Positions 22,803 through 33,779 of a stretch of DNA of 64,000 bases are shown in pieces (within the stretch, counting starts at the first letter, position 1; the number at the start of each line of letters is the position of its first letter). This DNA is from Aristolochia californica. Lineage: Eukaryota > Streptophyta > Magnoliopsida > Piperales > Aristolochiaceae. The position numbers and the translations under genes were made by a program. The stretch spans positions 11,613,758 through 11,677,757 of the forward strand of contig JARWKL010000009.1 in NCBI GenBank assembly GCA_029961685.1. The letters run 5' to 3'. The notes under the pieces were generated by a model. It did no database searches, was not told the DNA's origin, and saw only the letters and a program-made list of their open reading frames with translations.

Positions 22803-23296
22803 AGGTATCAGAGCATTAAATTTAGGATCCCTTGTCAAAGGAATTCTCTAAAGAAGTTATGATCAATACCACTCAAAGAAGGATCTTTGTGAAGGAAGAT
22901 CACAAGCCGTGAGATAAGTGCTTAAATTTTTTTTATTCATGTTAATGGTTTCTGAATTTAGAATATGATTTAAAGATGAGTATATGAATGTTTTCATCTT
23001 ATTATTTTATGGATATGCATGCCTCTCTATCTAGAAGAAGCTATCAAAACAGTTTTGTCGGTTTGGAAATTCTGTCAACCGAGACCAGTCCATGATCAGA
23101 TTGTTGAAATTTTTTTCTTCATGGGAACATGAGTCCCCTGATATAGAAGATTATTATTGAGTCTCTTATGAGTGGTATTAGTGGAAGAAAATCAGAATAA
23201 TAATTTAGCATCAATACTAAAATTCCCCATACATCGAGTTGTTTGAAGAGTACTACTTGGTGTTATTATTTGAATTTTTTTGAAGAAGGGCCTATC
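22803..23296 (+). other. Copia-B2 leader and primer-binding site
   Basis: AGGTATCAGAGC follows the LTR. The leader holds, at 23058-23110, a conserved block with a short inverted repeat (TCGGTT…AACCGA) shared with B3 and F. No gene. Confidence 0.75.
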
Positions 23297-24354
23297 ATGG
23301 CTGAAGAGAATATGAATATCAAAAGTGATATACTGAGAATTACCACCATACCCTTACGTGGGGTATCAAATTTTATGAGTTGGTCCACATCGGTTTTGAG
23401 GTTCCTTATAACAAAAGACCTACTTGATCACCTCACCACCTAAGGACCACCTATTGATGAAGATGATATTTTTTATAACAAATGGTTGAAAAATGATACT
23501 TTGGTGATTAGTTGGCTAATCAATAGCATTGAGGAACATGTCTCCAACAATGTCATTCATCTTGACACTGCTAAACAAATTTGGGAGCATGTGCTAAACT
23601 GTACTCTTGCTTGGATACTCTACATAGACCATATGACATTCTCCAAAGAATGTTGAATACTAAACAAGGAGAAAATATCCATGAGTACTTGGCCCAATTT
23701 GGAGGCTTTCTTCAAGAGTGGAAGTTATCTCAGCCTTCAACCATAAATATTTCTATCCAAGACAAGCAGAAGGAAGCCTTAATTACTGCTATTTTCCTTG
23801 CAAATGTTAAACCCCATCCTAAGATTGCCAAGAGTCAACTTCTGAGTGCTTCTGTTGTCCCCAAGTTTGATGATGTATGTGCAACACTACTTCATATTCC
23901 AAACACTTCTTCCTCCACTACTAAAGTATCATCCGCGATGTATTCCGATCATAGAGGATCATCATCTAACCGTGGCCGAGGCTGAGGCAGAGGTTATAGA
24001 GGAGGAAGAGGAATAGGTGGAAGGACTGGTGGTAGCAAAGCAGATGGGAAAGAATGTACTTATTGTAAGAAATTTGGCCACACTATAGATCAATTCTATT
24101 ACAAGGATTACAAGGCATGCAGTTACTATGGACAATATGGTCATTATAAAGAAATATGTTATAAAGCCAATGGACAGTTAGAATTGACAAGGGCTAATCA
24201 AGCTTTTGTCAGTGATACAAAAGAAGAACAACCCACAAAATCAGTAGCACGAAATTTTTTTACTGATGAAGAGTATGAGCTATTTCAGAAAATGAAGACA
24301 ATGCTGGGTTCTTCTCCTAGTTCCTCCGCAACTATTGCTGCCACTACTGCTTCA
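23297..24354 (+). pseudogene. Copia-B2 gag
   Basis: MAEENMNIKSDILRITTIP start, UBN2 region (WSTSVLRFLITKDLLDHLTT, then stop), 23581-23985 open stretch, Gly/Arg-rich RGRGYRGGRG-like part with a stop, and two knuckles (CTYCKKFGHTIDQFYY; CSYYGQYGHYKEICYK with one Cys to Tyr). Confidence 0.87.
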
Positions 24355-24695
24355 GGTATGCTATCTGCCTCATCTTCATCCTGGATAATTGACTCATGAG
24401 CGTCCGAGCATCTTACAGGTAACAAAAATTTATTACATTCTCTATCTCTGAGTCTTTCACACAAGTTTGTTACCATAGCTAACGGTTATCAAACCAAAGC
24501 CAAGGGAAAGGTTCCACTTCTGTCACACCATCACGTCCGCTCACTGATATTCTTTTCATTCCTACTTTCCCTTTGAATCTATTATCTATTAGTCAACTAA
24601 CAAAATATTTTAATTGCTTTGTTACCTTTTCACCCACTTCATGTGTCTTTCAGAATCTTATAACGAAGTAGGTGATTGGTGGAGGCAATGAACAA

Positions 24696-24726
<31 letters not shown>

Positions 24727-24843
24727 GGTTCGTGGATTACTACTTGGACTTGCCAAAAATGAATATGGTTTCCACTACTGAAAAATGAGACATGGTTATG
24801 GCACAATCGGTTGGGACATCCATCTGCATAGTCTCTTTATTAT
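24355..24843 (+). pseudogene. Copia-B2 protease and pre-integrase
   Basis: Protease motif reads IIDS-stop-AS: the Gly codon of DSGAS has become TGA. The 30-base G tract and an insertion beside it interrupt the GGGHEQGGLYYLD block. LWHNRLGHPSA follows at 24795-24825. Confidence 0.85.
24696..24725 (+). repeat. 30-base poly-G tract
   Basis: Sister copies (16471 region of B1, 44830 in F, 59297 in B3) have only six G here, encoding GG in EQGGLYYL. Flanking bases (TGGTTCGTGGATTA) also differ from all sisters. Confidence 0.9.
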
Positions 24844-25772
24844 ATGTTTCCTTCTCTTAAAGTAAGGTTAGACTTTTATTGTGAGGTTTGTCAATTGAGT
24901 AAACGTCAAAGGAGTACATACTCTCCTCGTCCAGAAGTCAAAAGTGTTACTCCCTTTTCTTTAATTCATACTGATGTTTGGGGATCCTTGATTGTCTCCA
25001 ACATTTCTCAAGCAAAACATTTTATTACATTTATTGATGATTTCACTCGCACAACTTGGTTGTTTATATTTAAGGGGCATTTTGAGATACCATTTATTTT
25101 TAAGTCACTTCATGCTATGGTACTCACACAATTTGGTTAGAAAATAACAATTCTCTAGTCTGATAATGCCAATTAATATGCTTCCAAAGACCTTGACTCT
25201 TTTTGTAAAGAAAATGGCATTATCCACCAAACATCATGCATCTACACTCCTCAACAAAATGGTGTAGCCGAATGGAAAAATCATCATATTCTTGAGGTAG
25301 CTTGAGGTTTATTATATGCCATGAAAGTTCCATACTTTTATTGGCCTCATGCAGTCCTTACGACTTGTTTCTTATAAATCATCTACCATCTTCAATTCTT
25401 GGTAATAAATCTCCTTACTCTAGATTATTACCAAATGATGATCCATTTTCACTACCTTTGAAAGTCTTTGGATGTCAATGTTTTGTTCATAATTCATTTC
25501 CTAGACACAACAAACTTGATTCTAAATCTATCAAGTGTATCTTCTTGGGATACTCTTGTACACAAAAGGTTTATGTTTGTTATAGTCCCATTCTTCAACG
25601 TTTATTTGTATCTAGGGATGTAACATTTTTTGAAGACTCCTCATTCTATTCTGATAGTACTCCTCCTGGTCTGTCCTCAGTACTAGATTCTCCTCGACCG
25701 GTTGTGCCTCATGATACAGAGATTATTCAACCCCCAGAGCAAGTGGCCTACACCACACCTGCCGAGTTATAG
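24844..25772 (+). pseudogene. Copia-B2 integrase
   Basis: CEVCQLSKRQRSTYSP (zinc-binding end), IHTDVWGS (first Asp), ITFIDDFTRTTWLF, SDNAN then stop at the second Asp block, HQTSCIYTPQQNGVAEW and LPLKVFGCQCFVH. Stops at 25138, 25157, 25173 and 25304 region. Ends with SRDVTFFEDSSFYS and the Pro-rich linker. Confidence 0.87.
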
Positions 25773-27015
25773 ATCCAACAGAGGTAAGTCCTTCATCACC
25801 AGTTATTTTTAGCCCTCAATATGATACTCCTCCTATAGCTATAAGGAAGGAACCTAGATCATGCACTAGACCTTCTACTTCTCATCCCATTTCAAATTTT
25901 GTGTCTCATCATCACCTCTCACCTTTATGTTGTCAATTTTTTTCTTCTATTTTCTCCATATATGTTCCACAGTCCTATCAGGAGGCTCTACAACATCCAG
26001 GGTGGAAGGCAGCAATGGATGAAAAAGTGAAGGCACTTAATGATTATTATACATGGTCACTGGTTCCTCTTCCAATAGATAAAAAATCCGTTGGTTGCAA
26101 GTGGGTTTATATTGTCAAACATAACTCGGATGGGTCAATTTCACTACTGAAGGCTCGATTGGTTGCCAAAGGTTATACTCAGTAGGGAATTGATTATGAA
26201 GAAACCTTCTCTCTAGTAGCAAAAATGAACTCAGTACGTATATTATTATCTCTGGGGGCCAGTTCTGTTATGGTCCTGGGGTTAAGTACCTATGCCTTAC
26301 GCTCCTAACAGGTCGGTCTTTTGGGTAGTATTGGCTAGGTGCTTAACATTTGGTATTAGAGCAGGCTCCCACGTCACGAGTTTGAATCTCCGAGGGGAGT
26401 TCCCTGACGAGGGTGTCGTGAGCCTCGGATGTGGTGGGCGTAAGGGATTATGGGATCTTGACCCGTCTCCCATCATTGAGTGTTAAGCAGCCGTGGACGT
26501 TGGCTCGCGAAGGTGGGGTGTGATGTTATGGTCCTAGGGTTAAGTACCTAAGCCTTCGGCTCCTAACAGGCTAGTATTTTGGGTAGTATTGTCTAGGTGC
26601 TTAAAAAGTTCATCATGGCCGATATATCAACTTGATGTGAAAAATACATTTCTTAATGGTGATATTAAGAAGAAATTTATATGCAACAACCACCTAGGTA
26701 AGTGGTCGAGGGGGAGTCAGTATGCCGCCTAAAAAAATCTTTATATAGTATAAAGCTATCCCCTCGGGCATGGTTTGAGAAATTTAGTCAAGCCCTCAGA
26801 CGGGCCTGTTTTTACAGAGCCTCTGGAGATCACTCAATATTTATTGAAAATACATCGAAAGGGAAGGTGATTCTGTCTGTATATGTTGATGATATCATTT
26901 TAATATGTAGTGATTCTGAGGGCATCCAGAAAACAAAGGAAAAAATATGTGCTAAGTTCAAGACGAAGGATCTTGGACTACTCAAATATTTTTTGGGTAT
27001 TGAAGTATTATAATC
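25773..27015 (+). pseudogene. Copia-B2 reverse transcriptase, split by TRIM2
   Basis: SYQEALQHPGWKAAMDEKVK start, GCKWVYIVKHN, ARLVAKGYTQ then stop. After removing TRIM2 the frame runs on as WPIYQLDVKNTFLNGDI. Active site VYVDDIILI at about 26880. Stops and a one-base loss near 26670 inactivate it. Confidence 0.88.
26266..26606 (+). mobile_element. TRIM2: 341-bp miniature LTR retrotransposon, TSD AGTTC
   Basis: LTRs 26266-26348 and 26524-26606 (83 bp each), PBS TTTGGTATTAGAGCAGG at 26349, purine tract GAAGGTGGGGTGTGA before the second LTR. Perfect TSD AGTTC at 26261-26265 and 26607-26611. Sits in the RT of Copia-B2. The last bases decayed from AACA to AAAA. Confidence 0.95.
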
Positions 27016-27760
27016 CAGATATGGGATTGTGCTATCCAAAAGGAAGTATGTCCTTGATCTACTAGAGGAAACATGAATGATGGGATGCAAACCAGTAGAC
27101 ACTCCTATGGACTCAAAAACAAAATTATTTGGGGACACTGGAGAAGATGTAGATATTGGGAAATATCAAAGACTAGCGGGAAGTACTGGCAAGCACTTGA
27201 AAGGATACTACGATATCTGAAAAGAGCTCCAGGAAGAGGGCTTCTCTATAAAAACCATGGTCACTTCAACATCGAAGGATTCCCAGATGCAGACTGGGCT
27301 GGATCCTCGAATAACAGAAAATCTACCTTGGGATTTTGTATGATGGTTGGAGAGAATTTGGTTACATGGAAAAGAAAGAAGCAAAATGTAGTATTATGGT
27401 CTAATGCAAAAGTAGAATACAAAACCATGGCACAAACTGTTAGTGAACTCCTATCGATAATATCTCTTCTCATTGAATTGGGATTCTAAAAAGAAGCTCT
27501 GATAGATCTATATTGTGATAATCAGACAGTAATACACATTACATCGAATCCATTCTTCCATGAAAGAACAAAGCATATTGAAGTGGACTGCCATTTGATA
27601 TAAGAAAAATTCCTAGCAAGTTTCTTATCTCTAAGGCATATATCATCACAAAGTCAAGTTGCAAATATTCTCACCAAGCCGGTCACTCACAAGATTATGT
27701 CTACCATATGCAGCAAGCTGGGCATTTATGATGTCTTCTCACCCCCAGATTGAGGGGGAG
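27016..27760 (+). pseudogene. Copia-B2 RNase H and polypurine tract
   Basis: GKYWQALERILRYLK follows directly on KYQRLAG. About 100 bp present in B1 (LIYLCVTRPDIS…) are deleted at about 27180. GFPDADWAGSSNNRKSTLGF, SNAKVEYKTMAQTVSELL and the ILTKPVTHK tail follow. Polypurine tract at 27748-27760. Confidence 0.87.
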
Positions 27761-28358
27761 TGTTAGAATGTGAGACCCACCATGGTGCTCGAGCTGGTGG
27801 GACCCACCATGAGGACATGGGACACCAAGAACAGTCCTCACCCAATCTAGCATGAGTTAAGCAGGTAAGAAGCACAAACTGAAATGAGTTAGAAGACTTG
27901 AAGATCAAGTGAGACCCACAAATATCCCATGAGCTGGCAACCTTATCAAGATAAGCTGGATGATCATGAGGGACACACAAGGATAAGGCCACGAGCTGGC
28001 TTCCTCCCTTATATTCACGAAAGAGTTCTAGTTCAACTCATATTAGTCTTCTAGTAGATTGTTTTGAATAGACTTATCTTAGAGACTTAGAGTTGGAATG
28101 TAGTTAGGAGATTGAAAGGCTAATTGTATAAGGACTCTATCTCTTCCTCTAATATAAATAGAGGTGTTTTAATTCGGAATTAATCAAGTTACACATCTTC
28201 TTCTTGAGTTAATCTCTCCCTTTCTCTTTGCTTGGCGCATACCTTTTTTTCTCTTTTCTTTTTTCTTCTCTCTACCCAATAGATCTTCTTCCATTTTCTT
28301 CTTTTTATTTCTTCTTTCTCTTGCTCAGAATATTGGAAAAGGGATCCTAAATTCAACA
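27761..28358 (+). repeat. Copia-B2 3' LTR (598 bp)
   Basis: TGTTAGAATGTGAGACCC to GGATCCTAAATTCAACA; pairs with 22196-22802. The two differ by many scattered substitutions, so the insertion is not recent. Confidence 0.93.
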
Positions 28359-28363
28359 TTTGA

Positions 28364-29034
28364 AGATAAACCCTTTTACTCCTCCAAGGATGTTCCTCTG
28401 AGTCTTTATTTAGTTCTTGCAACCCCTAAGCCTATTGTACCCATTGATGCAGATATCTTTCTTCAACTCCTTGAAGCATCAGCTGATACCACACTTGTGG
28501 AGTCTATTTATTCCTTCATATTCTCCTCCTATATTTTGTCCACCTTTTGATCCTATTGTGCTCAGTGAGGAACCTAGGATGTGTACTAGGCCTTCTATTG
28601 CTCTTCTTATATCTAATTTTGTTTTTCACCATCATTTGTCTGTTTCTTGTTGTCATTTCCTTGTATCTATTTATTTTGTATCTACCCCATAGTCATATCA
28701 GGAGGTCTTGAGACATCTAGGATGGAAGACTGCGATGGAAGAGAAAATGAATGCCTTGTATGAGAATCAGACTTGGACCTTGGTTCCACTTTTGTCAGGG
28801 AAGAAACTCTTGGGTTGTAAATGAATATTTACTATTAAACACAACTAGGATGGTTCTGTGGCCAGTCTCAATGCCCATCTAGTAGCAAAGAGGTACACTC
28901 AGTGTTATGGAGGTGATTACGAGAAAATTTCTCCCTTGTGGCCAAGTTAAATTTAATAATATCTTTTTATCACTTGTTGCAAATTCTTCTTGGTCAGTAT
29001 ATCAACTAGATGTAAAAATATTCTTTAATATTTA
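28364..29034 (+). pseudogene. Copia-A integrase end and start of RT
   Basis: Continues Copia-A after the B2 duplication: a Pro/Ser-rich linker, then SYQEVLRHLGWKTAMEEKMN, LVAKRYTQCYGGDYE and WSVYQLDVK. Stops at several points. Cut at about 29034 by D3; the RT middle (about 150 bp) is lost. Confidence 0.8.
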
Positions 29035-30131
29035 TATTGGATTATGATTATTTCATGGGTCCTTCTACGAGGTTTATTATTTTGGTTCATGTTATATGTG
29101 TTGGAAGATGGTCGTGTTACATTACAGTTGCTGCTATTATGTCTCTTTGGATGAGACATTATTATTGAAGAAGAGGTGGCCTCAGTACCTTTTTTCATAC
29201 CATAATTTATTTGACTCTCAAAAATATCAGGGTTGGGACACCATGAGAGTTGGTGCCCGGATTGGGACACCATGATAAATTTAACTCTAAAAAATATCAC
29301 GGTTGGGATACCATGAGAGTCGGTGTCCGGATTGGGACACCATTATAAATAAACCCACTCCTACCACTTGAGAGTCGTTGTCTTGTGGAGGGACACGGTG
29401 GTGGACACTTCAGAGCAATGCCGATAGACACACTACCTTGAGAAGATGGAGTGTGCCCTACATCCAGCACTAGGACTGGAATATGGAGCAAAGTCTTACC
29501 GTCCAAGAGTGATTTTTACTCTCACTTATATTATGCCAACAGGTCCTCATGGAAGGACGCAATAACGTGAGGGGGAGGGTTGGAAGATGAAGGCATATTG
29601 GAAGATATGCCATTTTATACAAAATAATTCTATATATCATTTGCAACAAGCTGGGAGTTCATATTGTTATCTCACCCCCAACTTGAGGGGGAGTGTTGGA
29701 AGATAGGGCCCAAGCCCACATGACCATGGAAGACCCACATATCTAAGAGTATTATAAGATGGGCCATATGACCAAGGAAGGCCCACAAGATGGGCCCAAG
29801 CCCGTAAGAAGTAGAACCCACCATGATTACCACGAGCTGTCATCCTTATCATATAAGTTGGAAGATCAAGAAGGAATCACAAAGGCAGCTTTATCTTATG
29901 GTCACGTCCTAGAAGAGTTCTACTTTGAGTTATATTTGTCTTTTCTATATTGAGTTATTTAATTATGCTAAGACTTATCTTTAAGTGTTAGAGTTTGGGT
30001 GTAATAGGGACAAAGGTAGTTTTATTGTAATTGGACTCTACTACCTTCCTCTATTATAAATAGAGGTTCATGTACTCTGATTATAATAATTTAAATGAAG
30101 TCAAGGAAGTATTTCTATTTTCCATAAATTC
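29035..30131 (+). mobile_element. D3: truncated Copia 3' end with LTR
   Basis: 29630-29693 encodes the end of a Copia pol (CNKLGVHIVISPP-like) and a polypurine tract (CTTGAGGGGGAG), followed by an LTR at 29694 (TGTTGGAAGATAGGGCCC) with TATAAATA at 30055-30062 and an end near 30131 (AAATTCAAC). The 29035-29630 part is non-coding with a 70-bp repeat. Boundaries are approximate and no TSD was found; its insertion removed part of Copia-A RT. Confidence 0.6.
29214..29353 (+). repeat. 70-bp tandem repeat, two copies
   Basis: 29214-29283 and 29284-29353. Each unit itself holds two versions of GGTTGGGACACCATGA/GGATTGGGACACCATGA, so the array is a duplication of a duplication. Confidence 0.88.
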
Positions 30132-31123
30132 AACGCCATATTTGTAAATAATACCTCAAATGGCATTGTACTGCCAGCTGTTTATGGAGATGATATTGCC
30201 TTGACTGGTAGTGCTTCAAATAGTCTAAAGGAAGTCAAAGAGAAAATATGCAATGAATTCAAAACAAAAGACCTTGGACTTCTAATTTTATTTTGGTATT
30301 GAGGTCTTCCAATTAAAGCATGACATTGTCTTATATTGGAGAAAATACATTCTTGTTCTACTTGAGGATAATAAATGACGGGATGTGAACTGGTAGATAC
30401 TCCTATGGATGCTAATACAAAGTTATGTTCAAACTCTAGTGAAGATGTTGATGTAGAAAAAATTATTTATTTCAATGTGACCAGACTAAATATATCATAT
30501 ACAGTAAGAGTGATTAGTCAGTATATGCATAAAACACAACTTACCCATTGGTAAGCTTTGGAGATGATCCTCAAATATTTAAAAAGAAGCTCCAGATAAG
30601 GGGCTTTTATATAAATGTCGTGGTCACTTCAACATTGAAGGATTTGCGGTTGTAGATTAGGCTGGATCACTTGATGAGAAAAAGTCCACTTTTGGGTATT
30701 GTACTTTCATTGGAGGAAACTTGGTCACATGGTAGAGTAAAAAATAAAATATTGTTGCAAGGTCTAGTGCCAAGGCCGAATACAGAGCTATGGCTCATGC
30801 AATTAGTGAACTTTTATGGATCAAATCCCTCCTTACTGAATTAGGGGTCCAAAAAGAAGCATCTATGGAACTCCATTGTGACAATCAAGCAGCCATCCAT
30901 ATTGCTCCAAATCCATTCTTCCACGAGAGAACAAAACATATTGAGGTAGTATACCATTTCATATGAGAAAAATTACAAGCTGACATTATATCTCTCAAAC
31001 ATGTTTCTTCTCAAGGGCAGGTAGTAGATATCCTTACAAAGCTGGTCACATCCAAGATTTAGACCACTATATGCGCCAAGTTGGGTATCTATGATGTTTT
31101 CACTCCCCTAGTTTGAGGGGTAT
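30132..31123 (+). pseudogene. Copia-A RT end, RNase H and polypurine tract
   Basis: IFVNNTSNGIV is followed by VYGDDIALTGSASN, where the RT motif YVDD reads YGDD. Then come KEKICNEFKTKDLGL, RSSAKAEYRAMAHAISELLW and [26 protein letters not shown]. The tail ends before GTTTGAGGGGTAT (31111-31123). Stops and frameshifts are frequent. Confidence 0.84.
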
Positions 31124-31457
31124 TGTTGAAAGATGTAACTCGAGTATAGTGGCAATGATGTAAATTGTCTTCATTTCTTGTCCCTTTCCTCCCTTCTTAG
31201 GGTAAACGGCATTGATGTAATTTTTGACACTTGTAATATTATAAATAGATGTTAAGGGAGATGATTAGGCACAACACTCAATCTCTAATCCTCTTTCTTT
31301 CTCAAATTCTCTCAAGCTGTCCCTCTCTCTTGGTCTCTTTCTATCTTCTTCTCTCTTTTCTCTTCTCTCTTCTTCTTTCTCTTGTCCTTCTATTTGGTTC
31401 CTTCTCTCCTTTGACTGGTCAACTTACGTTATTTATCTTGGGATCCTAAATCCAACA
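31124..31457 (+). repeat. Copia-A 3' LTR (334 bp)
   Basis: TGTTGAAAGATGTAACTCG to CCTAAATCCAACA, TATAAATA at 31240-31247. Pairs with 9878-10094 plus 18983-19094. Confidence 0.93.
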
Positions 31458-31540
31458 TTAATATAGTCAATATACCCTCAACTAGTGCCATCGTTTGGGT
31501 GAGAAAATTGATGAATCTTTGTTATATCATAAGAGACTAA
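31458..31540 (+). pseudogene. Copia-S pre-integrase fragment
   Basis: Resumes Copia-S after Copia-A: a frame reading DESLLYHKRL, matching the ESLLWHRRLGH block of SIRE-type pre-integrase. Interrupted by solo LTR X and continued at 31974 (GHIS). Confidence 0.8.
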
Positions 31541-31973
31541 TGTTAGGAATTAGACGCCCAAATTCCAAACTAACGAGAGCAATAACAATAAATGTAGAAG
31601 AAGGAAAAACAAGCACGAGAATACAAACAAGATTTATACAGGTTCACCTCAAGGTGAGACTATGTCATGTCTTTCGTCGCCGCAATAATCTACTATGAAG
31701 ATGGAATAGTTTATAAGAGAAATCACACATACTTGCAGGTGGTATTTCCCTAACCTCTCTCGGACACAACTAATGATGCTCCACTAATGAAATCCTAATA
31801 GCAGTGCCCCAAATATAAAGAGGAAATTTAATGAAACAACAAGCAACTGCGTACTGACTCAACGTAGGGCAACCACAATACAAGAGTAAAATTACCAAAT
31901 TGCCCTTAATGAAACAACAATCAACCGCATACCGACTCGAAGTAGGGCATTGATTAGGCTCCACAACTTAACA
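31541..31973. mobile_element. Solo LTR X (433 bp) in Copia-S
   Basis: Starts TGTTAGGAATTAGACGCC and ends CAACTTAACA. Flanked by ACTAA (31536-31540) and ACTAG (31974-31978). The host frame needs ACTAG, so the left copy has mutated. No ORF, PBS or second LTR inside; it matches no other element in the window. Orientation is not certain. Confidence 0.78.
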
Positions 31974-32946
31974 ACTAGGACATATAAGATTAGATTCCTT
32001 GAAAAATTTAGTGAAAAATAACCTAGTGAGAGGACCACCAGATAAAAAATTTGTAAGAAGAAACATGTGATGCTTGCCACCTTGGAAAACAACACAAAAC
32101 TTCTTTCAAAGCTAAGAATGTAGTTTCATCCTCTCATCCTCTCCAACTAATCCACATGGATTGGACCTACACGAACCTTACGCTTAAATGGGAAGCGCTT
32201 CAACTTAGTGGTGGTAGATTACTATTCAAGGATGACATTTTTTGGCCCACAAGGTTGATGCTTTGCCTGCCTTTGTTAAATTATGTGAAAAAGTTCAAAA
32301 GGAACAAAGTTATGGCAGTATAAAAATTATGAGTAATTGTGGAAGAGAATTTGAAAATTTATGGTTGATCATCCTCTAGAACAAATCATTGGTGACCCTC
32401 AAAGCAGAATTGCAACTAGAAGAGAAACTCATGAGATTGGCAAATAGTGCCCTACTTTCTCAAATAAAGCCCAAATACTTTGCCGAGGCTAAAATAGATG
32501 ACTTTTGGACTATGGCAATGCAAAAAGAATTAAATCAATTTGAAAGAAACAAAGTTTTGACTCTAGTACCTAGACCTGAAAATCAACAAGCCATTGGAAC
32601 AAAATGGGTCTTTAGGAACCGAGTGAATGAAGAAAATCAAGTAATGAGAAATAAATATAGGTTAGTTCCAAAGGATATTACCCACACGAAGGTATAGATT
32701 TTGAAGAAACCTATTGCTCATGCTTGTCACATGAAATTCAAGTTGTATCAAATGGATGTAAAGAGAGTATTATAAATGGGTACATTAAAGAAGAAGTATA
32801 AGTTGAATAATTTGAAGTATTTGAAGGTGTGAGTAAGCTTGACCATTTATAAAAATTACACAAATTATTATCTAGGTTAAAGCAACCTCCAAGAGCATGG
32901 TATGAAAGATTAAGCAAATTCTTAGAAAAGAATGGCTATAAGAGAG
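31974..32946 (+). pseudogene. Copia-S integrase remnant fused to RT N-terminus
   Basis: GHISxRLDSLKNL, then zinc-binding and integrase start (LFGPT-like, DYYSR). The catalytic core is missing: about 32370 jumps to RT-linker sequence. 32389-32697 is open and reads WTMAMQKELNQFERNKVLTL and GTKWVFRNRVNEENQVMRNK. Then stops, with LYQMDVK and PPRAWYERL-like blocks before 32946. Confidence 0.8.
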
Positions 32947-33514
32947 TGTTGATTTTCAGGACTCCATGGATTTAGGTCATGGAGAAAAGAGAGAGAGACT
33001 CATTGAGAGAAAACAAGAGGAAGAAGAGGCAGTGGACTTATATCCTAACCCTTCCCCTAAAACTCAATTTATAGATTAATCAAACTATAGTATTACAATT
33101 ATGCCCCTGGAACTCAACCTAATTACGTCAATCATGATTATCCAAATCTACATAAATCAAAGGAAGATAAATCAATTACATTAATCATGGAAGATTTTCC
33201 AAATCTTCCAACTCATGTGATAAGGATTCCATCTAATGCCAAATCTTTCAACTCATGTGATAAGGATTCCAGCTCATGCCAAATCTTCCAACTCATGTGA
33301 TAAGGATTCCAGCTCATGCCAAATCTTCTAACTCATGTGATAAGGATTCCATCTCGTGTGATGACTCATCATGCCACCTCAAGTGATCATGGTGGGTCCC
33401 ACCAGTTCATGTGATCTTGGTGGATCCATATTTTATGGGTTTGGGCCCAGCTTCCAACACTCTTGGATATGTAGGCCTTCCTTGGTCATGTGGGTTTTGA
33501 CCCATCTTCCAATA
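32947..33514 (-). mobile_element. Solo LTR D2 (568 bp), TSD GAGAG
   Basis: Minus-strand LTR starting TATTGGAAGATGGGTC and ending CTGAAAATCAACA. Perfect TSD GAGAG at 32942-32946 and 33515-33519. Homologous to the LTR at 2882-3251 but longer because of a 4 x 40-bp array. Lies inside Copia-S RT, whose frame rejoins as NGYKRG. Confidence 0.94.
33201..33360 (-). repeat. Four exact-length 40-bp tandem repeats
   Basis: Units at 33201-33240, 33241-33280, 33281-33320 and 33321-33360, each beginning AAATCTT(C/T)(C/T)AACTCATG and differing at only a few positions. Absent from the sister LTR at 2882-3251. Confidence 0.95.
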
Positions 33515-33779
33515 GAGAGGAAGATTAAATAAGACTCTAGTTACTAAAAACCGTAATCAAGACTTGATTATTAATAAAATTTATGTGGATGATATGAAAA
33601 TGTCAAGAATTTGCAAGCGTAATGAAGAATGAGTTTGAAATGAGTTTAATGGATGAACTCACATTCTTCCTTGGACTTCGAGTAACTCCAACCGAAAATG
33701 GCACATTCATAAATTAGTCCAAATACACTAAAGGATTGCTTAAGAGATTCAACATCCAAAATCATAAGTCAATTAGAAC
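33515..33779 (+). pseudogene. Copia-S reverse transcriptase, catalytic part
   Basis: Reads DLIINKIYVDDMK (active-site YVDD intact), NEFEMSLM-like and ELTFFLGLRVTPTENGTF with a frameshift. Ends at 33779 where Copia-E entered; resumes at 39921 with TPMSLSLKLD. Confidence 0.85.

Larger units (their letters stand above)
22196..28358 (+). mobile_element. Copia-B2 retrotransposon, TSD TTTGA, carrying TRIM2
   Basis: 5' LTR 22196-22802, PBS GGTATCAGAGC, gag to RNase H, polypurine tract GATTGAGGGGGAG at 27748-27760, and 3' LTR 27761-28358. Perfect TSD TTTGA at 22191-22195 and 28359-28363. Inserted in Copia-A pol, at its FFD.TSF-like block. Every domain is present, but stops and deletions make it dead. 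Confidence 0.95.
9878..31457 (+). mobile_element. Copia-A retrotransposon, interrupted by B1, B2 and D3
   Basis: LTRs start TGTTGAAAGATGTAACTCG and end CCTAAATCCAACA. The 5' LTR (9878-10094 plus 18983-19094) is split by Copia-B1; the 3' LTR is 31124-31457. TSD is CTAAT on the left (9873-9877) and TTAAT on the right (31458-31462), one mismatch. Internal order is PBS, gag, protease/pre-integrase, integrase, RT, RNase H. B2 interrupts it between integrase and RT, and D3 replaces a piece of RT. All frames carry stops. Confidence 0.9.

Noticed and set aside
33201..33360. Regular 40-bp repeats as a possible CRISPR array
   Set aside because: Repeats are directly adjacent with no spacers and lie inside a plant LTR.
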